A stretch of DNA of 64,000 nucleotides from Agathobaculum sp. NTUH-O15-33 (GTDB lineage: Bacteria; Bacillota; Clostridia; Oscillospirales; Butyricicoccaceae): contig NZ_CP136187.1 of NCBI RefSeq assembly GCF_033193315.1, positions 2,259,501 through 2,323,500 on the forward strand. Reading direction: 5' to 3'. A program made the position numbers and the translations under genes. Numbering within the stretch: position 1 is the stretch's first letter; every line of letters starts with the position of its first letter. The notes under the pieces are model-generated. The model worked only from the letters and a program-made list of their open reading frames with translations. It was not told the origin of the DNA and ran no database searches. This document shows positions 42,849 to 50,935 of the stretch, piece by piece.

Positions 42849-43661
42849 TCAAGGAAGCAAATATTTTTCGTTCTCCGGCACCCAGATGCCGGGCAGCCAT
42901 GTGTGCTGCATCTCAAACAGCGGAATGTACGGATTTGCTTTGTCGTCCCGGATACACCAGATGTAGTAAAGGTTATAGCCGGGCGCGCCCACACAGGGAT
43001 GCACCTCGTTTGGATAAATGGTAACGGTCTCGTCGTCCTCCAAATAGACCGCGTCGTCTCCCAGACGCTGCAAGCCGAAACCGTTCGACGGATAGAACTT
43101 GAAATAATAGATCTCCGGCTGCGGATGGTAGTGGTTCGGATAGCCCGACCAGCGCCCCGGCGCGTGCACATCCTCGCCTAAAACAAGGTTGGAATCCGGG
43201 TTGATCGAACGGTCGATGATCGTGCGCCACACGCGCATGGCCGTGTCGTCATTTACGTTCTTGCCGCGCACCTTGGTCACCACATCCTGCGGGGTATAGA
43301 GCTTGGACGGAAAAATGCAGTCGTTATCCGTTGCGTGGCAGGCGATCTGCACCGTGTCGGAGCGGCCCGTGATCTTAACGGCCACGCCCGCTGGCACGGA
43401 CAGGCACCACGGCTGCTCGTCGCGCCACATGCCGCGGCCCGCGCGCACGCAATGTCCCTCCCACTCAAAATCCACCACCCCGCCGATTAGCAGGTAGGCG
43501 CGTTCCTTGTCCTCACGGTTTTCATAAATAAGGCCTTGGTTCATCATCAGAATGCCGAAATCCATCAGCATCTCCGGATATCTGTCCGGATTTCCCATTT
43601 CTACTATGCTGTTATAGCCCTTATGATAGGGCTTGGTACCGGGTACTTTCATAAAGCGCAA
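42849..43661 (-). CDS. iolB: IolB-family 5-deoxy-glucuronate isomerase, first copy
   Basis: A 270-residue IolB. GRWSGYPNHYHPQPEIYYF (about 169-187) and NEVHPCVGAPGYNLYYIW (about 218-235) carry the metal ligands, and WRDEQPWCLSVPAGVAVKI matches the N-terminal cupin. Compared with the second copy it keeps the same catalytic residues but differs widely elsewhere, so this is an old duplication rather than a recent one. Located 25 nt after iolE, in the position expected for iolB. Confidence 0.87.
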   Translation of the reverse strand: MRFMKVPGTKPYHKGYNSIVEMGNPDRYPEMLMDFGILMMNQGLIYENREDKERAYLLIGGVVDFEWEGHCVRAGRGMWRDEQPWCLSVPAGVAVKITGRSDTVQIACHATDNDCIFPSKLYTPQDVVTKVRGKNVNDDTAMRVWRTIIDRSINPDSNLVLGEDVHAPGRWSGYPNHYHPQPEIYYFKFYPSNGFGLQRLGDDAVYLEDDETVTIYPNEVHPCVGAPGYNLYYIWCIRDDKANPYIPLFEMQHTWLPGIWVPENEKYLLP

Positions 43662-43686
43662 GCCTTCTTTCTCAATCGTATGCCGT

Positions 43687-44586
43687 TTAAAATCCCATCT
43701 TTTCGCGCAGGAATTTGCGCGCGTTCATCGTATAGGTCAGCGGGTGGGCCTTGCTCGGGTCCTGCTCCGCCTCCACAACGACCCAGCCGCCCCAATTATG
43801 CCGGTCGAGAATGCCGAAGAACGTATCCCAATCGACCGCGTCGCCGTCACCCGGGGTGGTGAACATACCGGCGGTCACACCCTTGAGAAAGCTCATATTC
43901 TCGTCCCGCACGCGCTGCATGACCGCCCGGCGTCCGTCCTTGATGTGCACGAGCGGGATACGGCCGATATAGGTTTCCAGCAGCGCGCACGGATCCTCGC
44001 CCGCCGCGGCGGTATGTCCCGCGTCTAGGATCAAATGGACGAGCGCCGGGTCCGTGCTGTCCATCACGCGTGCAATGTCCCCGGCCGTTTGCACGCCGGT
44101 GCCCATGTGCGGATGAATACCGAACAGGATTCCCTTTTCCGCCGCCAGCCTGCCGCATTCGTTCAGCCCCTTTGCCAGCGCATCAAACTGCGCGTCCGTC
44201 AGCCGCGGCGGCGCGGGATAGAGCGGCACGTCGCCCGATAAATGAATGGTCACGCCGCATTCGCCCGCGCCGATGACCGGCGCGCCCATGGCGGACATAA
44301 AATCGAGGTGCTTTTGGAATCGCTCGATCGTTTCCTGCATCGGCCGCTGGGTGAAGCGCATGGAGAACCACGCGTTCGCAAGCTTGAGCCCGCGCAGGTC
44401 GAGTTCGTATTTCAGCAAGGCGGGATCGGTCGGGTACGCGCTGCCCAGCTCCAGCCCCTCGTAACCGCCCAGCGCGATCTCCGAAGCGGTCTGCTGCCAT
44501 GTGATGTCTCCCGCCAGCTCCGGTTCGTCGTCGCTCATCCGGGAGATCGGCGAGCAGCCGATATGTACTTTTTTCGGATCCAGCAT
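43687..44586 (-). CDS. iolE: myo-Inosose-2 dehydratase
   Basis: A 299-residue TIM-barrel enzyme. ISRMSDDEPELAGDITWQQT, EIALGGYEGLELGSAYPTD and WFSMRFT near the N-terminus are IolE signatures; metal ligands sit in FGIHPHMGTGVQT, LILDAGHTAAAGEDP and WVVVEAEQDPSKAHP. It dehydrates 2-keto-myo-inositol to 3D-trihydroxycyclohexane-1,2-dione. Located 25 nt after iolD. Confidence 0.9.
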   Translation of the reverse strand: MLDPKKVHIGCSPISRMSDDEPELAGDITWQQTASEIALGGYEGLELGSAYPTDPALLKYELDLRGLKLANAWFSMRFTQRPMQETIERFQKHLDFMSAMGAPVIGAGECGVTIHLSGDVPLYPAPPRLTDAQFDALAKGLNECGRLAAEKGILFGIHPHMGTGVQTAGDIARVMDSTDPALVHLILDAGHTAAAGEDPCALLETYIGRIPLVHIKDGRRAVMQRVRDENMSFLKGVTAGMFTTPGDGDAVDWDTFFGILDRHNWGGWVVVEAEQDPSKAHPLTYTMNARKFLREKMGF

Positions 44587-44611
44587 AGTCTTTTCTCCTT
44601 TTCTAAATGCT

Positions 44612-46474
44612 TTAATACTGGCGAACCAGCTTCAAGTGCTCGTCGATCTCTTGGCGCGCCTTGCGCACGCTCTCGTGCTCCGATACCTCGGCCAGACCGA
44701 CGCGCCACCAGCTTTCATACCGCGGCAACCATGAGAACGGCTCGGTTTTAACGTCGATCAGGGTCGTGATCTCTTCCCGCTGCGCGTTTTGCAGCGCGGT
44801 TTGAAATTCCTCCAGCGTGCGGGCGGTATAGCCCTTTGCGCCGTAGCCCCGTGCGATCATCGCAAAATCGACCGGCACCTTGTCCTCGATCCAGCCCTTG
44901 GGCCGGTCGTTGCGATACCGGAAATCCGTTCCAAACGAGCAAACGCCGTTTGAGGTTTGCAGCTCGTGGATGCATTGATGTCCCATGTTATCGAAAACGA
45001 TGATAATCAGCTTTTTGTGCTCCTGCAAGCTGGTATGAATATCCGAATGCGCCATGAAGAATACACCGTCGCCCAGAAGCGCGTAGACCGGCTGGTCCGG
45101 CGCGGCGATCTTCGCGCCCAGCGCGCCCGAGATCTCATAGCCCATGCACGAATAGCCGTATTCCAGATGATAAGTGCCCGGCTTATGAACGCGCCAAGCT
45201 TTTTGCAGCTCGCCCGGCAGACTGCCCGACGCGGCGACGATGATCGCGTCTTCCTCCACCCCACGGTTGAGCTGCTGCAATACCTCGGTCATGCGCAGGC
45301 CGTTCGGGTCCTTTCGCCGTTCTTGCGCCGCGACCTCATCGAGCCACGCCGCCTTTTCCTTTTCATACTCATCCGTATAGGCGGAGCGCCAGTTACCGTT
45401 TCGCAACGCTTCTGTAAGCTGCGAAAGCGCTTTTTTCGCATCCGCCTGCACGGAAACGCCGTCCATCTTAAAGGAATCAAAGCGGTTCAAATTGATCGAA
45501 ATCAGCGTCGCGTCTTCCCGGAAGCCGCCCTTGGAGCAAGTGATAAAATCGTTCAGGCGCGCGCCGATCGACAGCACCAGATCGGCCCCTTGCAGCATAC
45601 GGTTTGCCGCGGCGTTGCCCGTCGTACCGCCGCCGCCCATGTTATAGGGTTTCTCCCACGGGATCAGTCCCTTGCCCGCCGCCGTTTCAACCATGGGCAC
45701 GCGGAAGGTCTCGCAAAAGTCCATCAGTTCGGCAGCCGCGTCTGCGTATCCAACACCGCCGCCGCAGATGACGACCGGCCGCCTGCTGGAAGCGAGGCGC
45801 GCCGCCAGCTTTTGCAGCTGTTCCTCGGTGACCGGCCGGCGGTCCACCGTCCAAACCCGCTTGCCAAAGAAGTAGTCCGGAAAATCATAGGCCTCTCCCT
45901 GCACATCCTGCGGCAGCGAAATGCAGCACGCGCCCGTCTCGGCCGGATCGGTCAGCACACGGAACGCGTTGAGGCACGCGGTCATCAGCTGTTCGGGCCG
46001 GTCGACGCGGTCCCAGTATTTGCACACCGCCCGAAAGGCGTCGTTCGTGGTCACCGTATAATTGGAAGCGGTCTCCACCTGCTGTAAAACCGGATCGGGC
46101 TGGCGGGTGGCGTACACATCCGAAGGGAAATACAGCGCGGGAATGCGGTTTACCGTGGCGGTCGCGGCGGCGGTCACCATGTTGGCCGCGCCGGGGCCGA
46201 TCGACGAGGTACAGGCGTAGATCCTCATGCGGCCCATTTGCTTGGCGTAACCGGTCGCGATGTGCGCCATATCCTGTTCGTTTTTACCGCCGATAAAGGC
46301 AAAATCCGGATTGTCATAATGCGCCAGCGCCTCGCCAAAGCCTAACACATTGCCGTGGCCAAAAATGCCGATCACGCCGGTAACAAACTTGTTTTCCTTG
46401 CCGTCGCGTTCGATATATTGCTGATCGAGAAAGCGCACCAGCGCTTGCCCAACCGTCATACGAATCGTCTTCAT
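44612..46474 (-). CDS. iolD: 3D-(3,5/4)-trihydroxycyclohexane-1,2-dione hydrolase
   Basis: A 620-residue ThDP-dependent enzyme. The N-terminal GIFGHGNVLGFGEALA (about 34-49) and CTSSIGPGAANMVTAAATAT are typical of IolD; the ThDP/Mg motif is LLGDGVFFMAHSDIHTS...DNMGHQCIHELQ near residue 470-500. It opens the ring to 5-deoxy-glucuronate. Length matches IolD (about 630-640) rather than acetolactate synthase (about 560). 19 nt after the aldolase gene. Confidence 0.92.
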   Translation of the reverse strand: MKTIRMTVGQALVRFLDQQYIERDGKENKFVTGVIGIFGHGNVLGFGEALAHYDNPDFAFIGGKNEQDMAHIATGYAKQMGRMRIYACTSSIGPGAANMVTAAATATVNRIPALYFPSDVYATRQPDPVLQQVETASNYTVTTNDAFRAVCKYWDRVDRPEQLMTACLNAFRVLTDPAETGACCISLPQDVQGEAYDFPDYFFGKRVWTVDRRPVTEEQLQKLAARLASSRRPVVICGGGVGYADAAAELMDFCETFRVPMVETAAGKGLIPWEKPYNMGGGGTTGNAAANRMLQGADLVLSIGARLNDFITCSKGGFREDATLISINLNRFDSFKMDGVSVQADAKKALSQLTEALRNGNWRSAYTDEYEKEKAAWLDEVAAQERRKDPNGLRMTEVLQQLNRGVEEDAIIVAASGSLPGELQKAWRVHKPGTYHLEYGYSCMGYEISGALGAKIAAPDQPVYALLGDGVFFMAHSDIHTSLQEHKKLIIIVFDNMGHQCIHELQTSNGVCSFGTDFRYRNDRPKGWIEDKVPVDFAMIARGYGAKGYTARTLEEFQTALQNAQREEITTLIDVKTEPFSWLPRYESWWRVGLAEVSEHESVRKARQEIDEHLKLVRQY

Positions 46475-46493
46475 AGGATTGCCGTCCTTTCCG

Positions 46494-47369
46494 TTACTTG
46501 ATGATACCCGCGCAGCCGAGCATGGTCATTTTCTTTTCCGCCTCTTCCCGGATACGCTGCAAAGGCAGCCGGAACAGTTTGGAACGGTCGAACGCGGCCG
46601 CGTCCTTTTCAAACTCCTGCCGCAGCGTGTTGCCGAACGCCATACGCAGCGCGGTGCCGATATTGACTTTGGTCACGTGCGTTGGCAGCAGCGTTTGCAT
46701 GTCCCCGTCCTTGATGCCGGTCGAACCGTGCAGTACGAGCGGAACCTCGGTCTCGCGCTCGATCTCATGCAGCAGGTCGAAATCGATCACCGCGTCCTGC
46801 GTTTCCATACGGTGCACATTGCCGATGGATACCGCCAGCCAATCCACGCCGGTCTCGCGCGCAAAGCGGCCCGCTTCCGCGGGATCGGTCTTTGCGGCGT
46901 GATACGCCGCGCCGCCCGCGCCGTCCGAGTAGCCGACCGCGCCGATCTCGGCTTCGACCGCGACGCCCAGTCCGTGCGCCAGCTCGACCACCTGCCGGGT
47001 CTGACGGATATTTTCCTCAAGCGGCAGCTGGGAGCCGTCGAACATGACCGAATCAAAACCCGCTTTGCAGGCGCGTTCCAACACGGTAAGATCGGTCGTA
47101 TGGTCCAGATGTCCGCAAACGGGTACCGAAGCATGCCGGGTCAGCATATTGAGTGCATCGGCCCACATTTCGATCGGAAACAGGTCGACGGCCAGTTTGT
47201 TCACCATCAGCATGACGGGCGCGCCTATTTTTTCCGCCGCCTTCACAATCTCGTATGCGTCGTCCAGCGAAAACACATTAAACCCGGCAAAAATATGATT
47301 TTGCTGTACAGCCTTTGTCATCAGATCGGTGAAAAAAGGTTGAAATTTATTTTTCGGCAGAGTAAGCAT
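46494..47369 (-). CDS. iolJ: Class II aldolase, IolJ/FbaA family
   Basis: A 291-residue class II (zinc) aldolase: CGHLDHTTDLTVLERACKAG (catalytic and zinc-binding His/Asp), VEAEIGAVG, SIGNVHRM, LHGSTGIKDGDM and VNIGTALRMAF. In an iol operon it is expected to split 2-deoxy-5-keto-gluconate 6-phosphate into dihydroxyacetone phosphate and malonate semialdehyde. ATG 47369 (MLTLPKNKF) has AAAGGAGG upstream; a longer frame overlaps iolC. The usual GTSH of FBP aldolases is HGST here, which fits the broader family. Confidence 0.85.
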   Translation of the reverse strand: MLTLPKNKFQPFFTDLMTKAVQQNHIFAGFNVFSLDDAYEIVKAAEKIGAPVMLMVNKLAVDLFPIEMWADALNMLTRHASVPVCGHLDHTTDLTVLERACKAGFDSVMFDGSQLPLEENIRQTRQVVELAHGLGVAVEAEIGAVGYSDGAGGAAYHAAKTDPAEAGRFARETGVDWLAVSIGNVHRMETQDAVIDFDLLHEIERETEVPLVLHGSTGIKDGDMQTLLPTHVTKVNIGTALRMAFGNTLRQEFEKDAAAFDRSKLFRLPLQRIREEAEKKMTMLGCAGIIK

Positions 47370-47385
47370 GGTTTCATAGCCTCCT

Positions 47386-48387
47386 TTATTCTCCTTGCAC
47401 GGCCTCATGGGCCGCCATATATTCCTCCCGCTCGGCGCGGGTGGGCATGGAATCCGAGCAGTCGTTGCGCGAAATAACGATCGAGGACGCCGCCGCGCCG
47501 CGTTTCATGCACTCGTCCACGCGGCAGCCGTCCAGCAGCCCGCTGATGAAGGAAGCGGCGTAGGAATCGCCCGCGCCGAAGGTATTGATCACCCGCGCCG
47601 GATAAATACAGCCCGGGTACCGCGCGCCGTCCGCCTGAAAGCCTGCCGAGCCGGCCTTTCCGTGCTTGACGACGATCACCTTGGCCTTTTCCCGGAACAG
47701 GCGATCGGCCGTACGCTGATCGTCCCGGTTGCCGGGACAGACGATGCCCTCGATCATATTGAACTCCTCGCGCGTGCCGAGCAGAATCTCGCATTTTTCG
47801 CAAGCAAGATTGTAGTAAACAGCCGTCTCCTCACGGCTTTTCCATGTAAAGGGGCGGTAGTCGATATCCATCATGATCCGCACATTGTGCTTGATCGCAT
47901 ATTCGATGGCGACAAACACCGCCTCCCGCGACGGGCTGCCCGCAAGCGCCGTACCTGATATCATCAAAATTTTCGCCTGTGCGATGTAGCTTTCGTTGAC
48001 GTCGTTTGGCTCTAAATTCAGATCGGCCACGCGGTCGCGGTAGAAGATGATGTTCGCCTTTTCCGGACTCAGGATTTCGGACACCGCGATCTGGGTGTTC
48101 GCACCCGTTTTGTCGTACACGATGCCGCGCGTGTCGATACCGGCCTGCTGAAAACGCGAGATGATGAACCGCCCGAAGCCGTCGGGCGCGATCTTGCCGA
48201 TAAATCCGGTTTTCAGCCCCAGCCGCGCCGTGCCGATCGCGATATTGGCGGGCGAGCCGCCGATATGCGGCGAAAAGCTACGGATTTCCTCCATCGGGCA
48301 GTTCACGTCGTTCGCATACATGTCGATACCGACACGGCCAAGCGCGATCACATCAAAGGGCCGGTTCTTTTCAAAATGCAAATCCAT
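47386..48387 (-). CDS. iolC: 5-Dehydro-2-deoxygluconokinase
   Basis: A 333-residue PfkB kinase. ALGRVGIDMYANDV, HIGGSPANIAIGTARLGLKTG (glycine motif) and NTFGAGDSYAASFISGLLDG (catalytic Asp) are the standard signatures, and RVGIDMYAN is typical of IolC. It phosphorylates 2-deoxy-5-keto-gluconate. ATG 48387 (MDLHFEK) lies 11 nt after AAGGAG; the in-frame GTG 12 bases upstream abuts that site and is unlikely. 15 nt after iolG. Confidence 0.92.
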   Translation of the reverse strand: MDLHFEKNRPFDVIALGRVGIDMYANDVNCPMEEIRSFSPHIGGSPANIAIGTARLGLKTGFIGKIAPDGFGRFIISRFQQAGIDTRGIVYDKTGANTQIAVSEILSPEKANIIFYRDRVADLNLEPNDVNESYIAQAKILMISGTALAGSPSREAVFVAIEYAIKHNVRIMMDIDYRPFTWKSREETAVYYNLACEKCEILLGTREEFNMIEGIVCPGNRDDQRTADRLFREKAKVIVVKHGKAGSAGFQADGARYPGCIYPARVINTFGAGDSYAASFISGLLDGCRVDECMKRGAAASSIVISRNDCSDSMPTRAEREEYMAAHEAVQGE

Positions 48388-48402
48388 TTGCAGTTCCACT
48401 CC

Positions 48403-49419
48403 TTATTTCAGCTCCACCGTTTTTCCTGCGCGCAGCGCCTCGGTCGCGGCATAGGTCGCTTCGGTACATTTGGTGCCGTCGTAAACCGTTACTTCAGGTT
48501 TTCGTCCTTCGCTGACACAGTTGATAAACTCGATCATTTCATTGAGGAACGCCTCGCGCCAGCGTTCCAGAAAATCCTCGGTGCATTGCTGCACCGCGCC
48601 GGTGTGGTCGTAGATGAGCACGCGGTTTTTCTCCGGCACCACCGCAATGCGCAGGATACCCTCGGTGCCCTGTATCTCGGTCTCCACATGCGAACCGTGC
48701 GGCGCGATACGGCCCGAATCAAACAGGGCGACCGTGCCGTTTTTAAACTCCATCAGCGCCACGGCGTTGTCTACATCACCGCAGTCGGCAAGCTCCTGAT
48801 ATTTATAGCAGCCGCCTGCCGCCGTGATCTTTTTTACATCGCTTTCCAGCAGCCAGCGCGCCAAGTCAATGTCGTGCACGGTCAGGTCGCGGAAGATACC
48901 GCCGCTCGTTGGCGCGAATGGCAAAAAGCTGTCGATGCGCGAATCCGGGTCCAGACTGGTACACTTGACTAAAAACGGCTTGCCGATCTTGCCTTCGCGG
49001 ATCATTTGCTTGGCCGCCGCGTAAGAGGGGTCGAACCGGCGCATGAACCCCAACTGGAACACTAGCTCCGGGTGTGCCTCGACCGCATGCTCCGCTTGCT
49101 TGCACTGCGGCACATCCACGCCCAGCGGTTTTTCCGAAAATACGTGCAGACCGCGCGCCATCGCCTTGCCGATCTGCTCGCAATGCTGCCCCGAGGGGGA
49201 CACGATCACAACCGCTTCCATTTCCATATTGGTCAGGAACTGATCAAAATCGGTGTACACGGACGGGACGCCCCAGTTATCTTTTACAAACGCCGCCTCT
49301 TCGGGCCGTACGCTGCACGCGGCGACAAGCGCCGCGTTCGGAATCTGGAACATCAGGTTGTTTGCGTGGCGCATGCCCAGCCGCCCAAGGCCGACGATGC
49401 CGACTTTTACCTTTTTCAT
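48403..49419 (-). CDS. iolG: Inositol 2-dehydrogenase (Gfo/Idh/MocA family)
   Basis: A 338-residue NAD-dependent dehydrogenase: Rossmann motif VGIVGLGRLGMRHANNL, catalytic Lys in VFSEKPLGVDV (about 96), and SGGIFRDLTVHDIDLARWL (about 171-189) with the Asp and His of inositol dehydrogenases. It oxidises myo-inositol to 2-keto-myo-inositol, the first pathway step. It is the first gene of the iol operon and follows the shared promoter at 49.49 kb. Confidence 0.9.
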   Translation of the reverse strand: MKKVKVGIVGLGRLGMRHANNLMFQIPNAALVAACSVRPEEAAFVKDNWGVPSVYTDFDQFLTNMEMEAVVIVSPSGQHCEQIGKAMARGLHVFSEKPLGVDVPQCKQAEHAVEAHPELVFQLGFMRRFDPSYAAAKQMIREGKIGKPFLVKCTSLDPDSRIDSFLPFAPTSGGIFRDLTVHDIDLARWLLESDVKKITAAGGCYKYQELADCGDVDNAVALMEFKNGTVALFDSGRIAPHGSHVETEIQGTEGILRIAVVPEKNRVLIYDHTGAVQQCTEDFLERWREAFLNEMIEFINCVSEGRKPEVTVYDGTKCTEATYAATEALRAGKTVELK

Positions 49420-49448
49420 CTGTCATCACCTTTCCTCTATTTGCTAAG

Positions 49449-49533
49449 TTCTGCGTTTCTCTATCGTTTCTTTACTTTTCTTAGGTATGATTATAGCGAA
49501 ACCGCCAGTTTAGCGAAAGGAAAAATCCTGCTC
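49449..49533 (-). promoter_or_regulatory. Promoter/operator of the iol operon (copy 2)
   Basis: Minus strand TATAAT (49495-49490), the block TTTTTCCTTTCG (49525-49514) at the same 24-base spacing as copy 1, and ATCGTTTCT at 49463 on the plus strand. The 419-base gap to the divergent AraC gene also has a small palindrome TTTGATATCATCAAA at 49778-49792, a possible operator; nothing else is evident. Confidence 0.6.
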
Positions 49534-49838
49534 TGTTTTCACGGAATTTTAATTTAATTTTGGCCGCCTTTGTATTTTGTTGCGCATTTCCCCGCGCATT
49601 TTCCCTTGCAGATAGAAAAAAAACGGTTCGTCGACTGACGCCCCGTTCCATTTGTCTGCAATCTGCTGTGGTTGTACTGTTTTGCGTCTTCGCTCAAAAC
49701 AGCAATAAATATAGCATACTCAACAATTTTTAATTATCATTTTATTGCGTTTTATACCTTGTTTTAGCGCTTTGAAATTTGATATCATCAAAGTGTCATA
49801 AAAATATCGGTTTCTGTGCGATTCAAGGAGGTCGTTTT

Positions 49839-50684
49839 ATGGAGACAATGGTTTGGCGCAAAGATCTTACGCTACCACAGTTGTTGTATGTCGATAACAC
49901 CACGGCCGCGAATCACATCCACTGTATGCATAAGCACGGCCGTATCCTCGAGATCTTGCTGATCGTATCCGGACACGGCATCTACTGTGTGGAGGATGAA
50001 CGCTATCTGATCGAAAGCGGCGATATTATCATTTGCAACGCCGGTTCGATCCACGATCAGATCCCGTGCGACCGCGAACCCTACGTTACCGCCTGCATCG
50101 GCCTGACCGATCTGCACCTTCCCGAGCTGCCTCAAAATTGCCTGATCGCGCCCGGTTCGCCCTCGCTGTTCCATCATCCCGCGCAGTTCGGTGAAATCGT
50201 CAAGCTGACACAGCTGATCTGCGCGCATATTCACGGCTTTTCCGAGACCGACCGCCTGCTTTGCCGTCACCTGTTGACTTGTCTACTGGAAAACGTGCTT
50301 CAAATGATCTCCTTCTGGCCGCGCCAAAACCCACAGAAAGACGAGCCGCTCATGCGGCAGATCAAGGCCTATATCGATGAGCATTACGCCGAGGAACTTT
50401 CCTTGGCTCAGCTCAGCGCGTTGTTTTATATCAGCCCCTATCATCTGTCGCATTTATTTAAAAAATATCTGAACTATTCGCTGATTCAATACGTCATCCG
50501 ACGGCGTATTGGCGAGGCGCAGTCGTTGCTGATGAGCACCCGTATCAGCATTACCGATATCGCCGGGCGGACAGGTTTTGCCGATACCAGCCACTTCAGT
50601 AAGCTTTTTATCAAATATGTCGGCATGAGCCCCAGCGAATACCGCAAGTACCGCCACGAAAAGGCCCCTGCTGCGAATAATTAG
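49839..50684 (+). CDS. AraC-family regulator with cupin sensor, divergent from iolG
   Basis: A 281-residue AraC regulator. The N-terminal cupin includes HIHCMHKHGRILEILLIVSG and YLIESGDIIICNAGSIHDQI; the C-terminal domain has two helix-turn-helices (LSLAQLSALFYISPYHLSHL; SITDIAGRTGFADTSHFSKL). ATG 49839 has AAGGAGG 8 nt upstream, while the in-frame extension overlaps the promoter area. It probably regulates the iol operon, itself, or both, in addition to the DeoR protein. Confidence 0.88.
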   Translation: METMVWRKDLTLPQLLYVDNTTAANHIHCMHKHGRILEILLIVSGHGIYCVEDERYLIESGDIIICNAGSIHDQIPCDREPYVTACIGLTDLHLPELPQNCLIAPGSPSLFHHPAQFGEIVKLTQLICAHIHGFSETDRLLCRHLLTCLLENVLQMISFWPRQNPQKDEPLMRQIKAYIDEHYAEELSLAQLSALFYISPYHLSHLFKKYLNYSLIQYVIRRRIGEAQSLLMSTRISITDIAGRTGFADTSHFSKLFIKYVGMSPSEYRKYRHEKAPAANN

Positions 50685-50702
50685 CCGCTTCCTCTTCCTA
50701 CA

Positions 50703-50883
50703 TATCAAAAAGTCCTCTTCGCGCCGCGGCGCATATAAAAAGGAATCGCGCCCTACGATCTCGGTGAATCCCTTGTTTTTTCCTATGCGTTTCCCTTCAC
50801 TAAATGATATTGATCATGTATCTCACTCTTTTAACAAACCGGCTTCTCTTGCGACAGACTGTCAAAATATTTTTCGACAGTCC
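50703..50883. repeat. Dispersed two-hairpin element (copy B)
   Basis: Shares with copy A at 3.8-4.05 kb, in the same order and strand: a TCGCGCCGC.GCGCAT-like stretch (near 50717), TTTTAACAAACCGGC (50829-50843) and GACAGACTGTCAAAA...TTTT.GACAGTC (50853-50882). As in copy A, a long perfect hairpin follows immediately and a minus-strand gene stop lies within 20 bases of it. Confidence 0.55.
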
Positions 50884-50919
50884 AAACAGCGCCATCCGCA
50901 TTTGCGGATGGCGCTGTTT
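50884..50919. terminator. Perfect 17-bp hairpin between the AraC and hybrid kinase genes
   Basis: AAACAGCGCCATCCGCA (50884-50900) pairs exactly with 50903-50919 around a 2-base loop; it lies 17 nt past the kinase stop and can end both convergent genes. Confidence 0.75.
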
Positions 50920-50935
50920 AGGCGATTGCATATAT

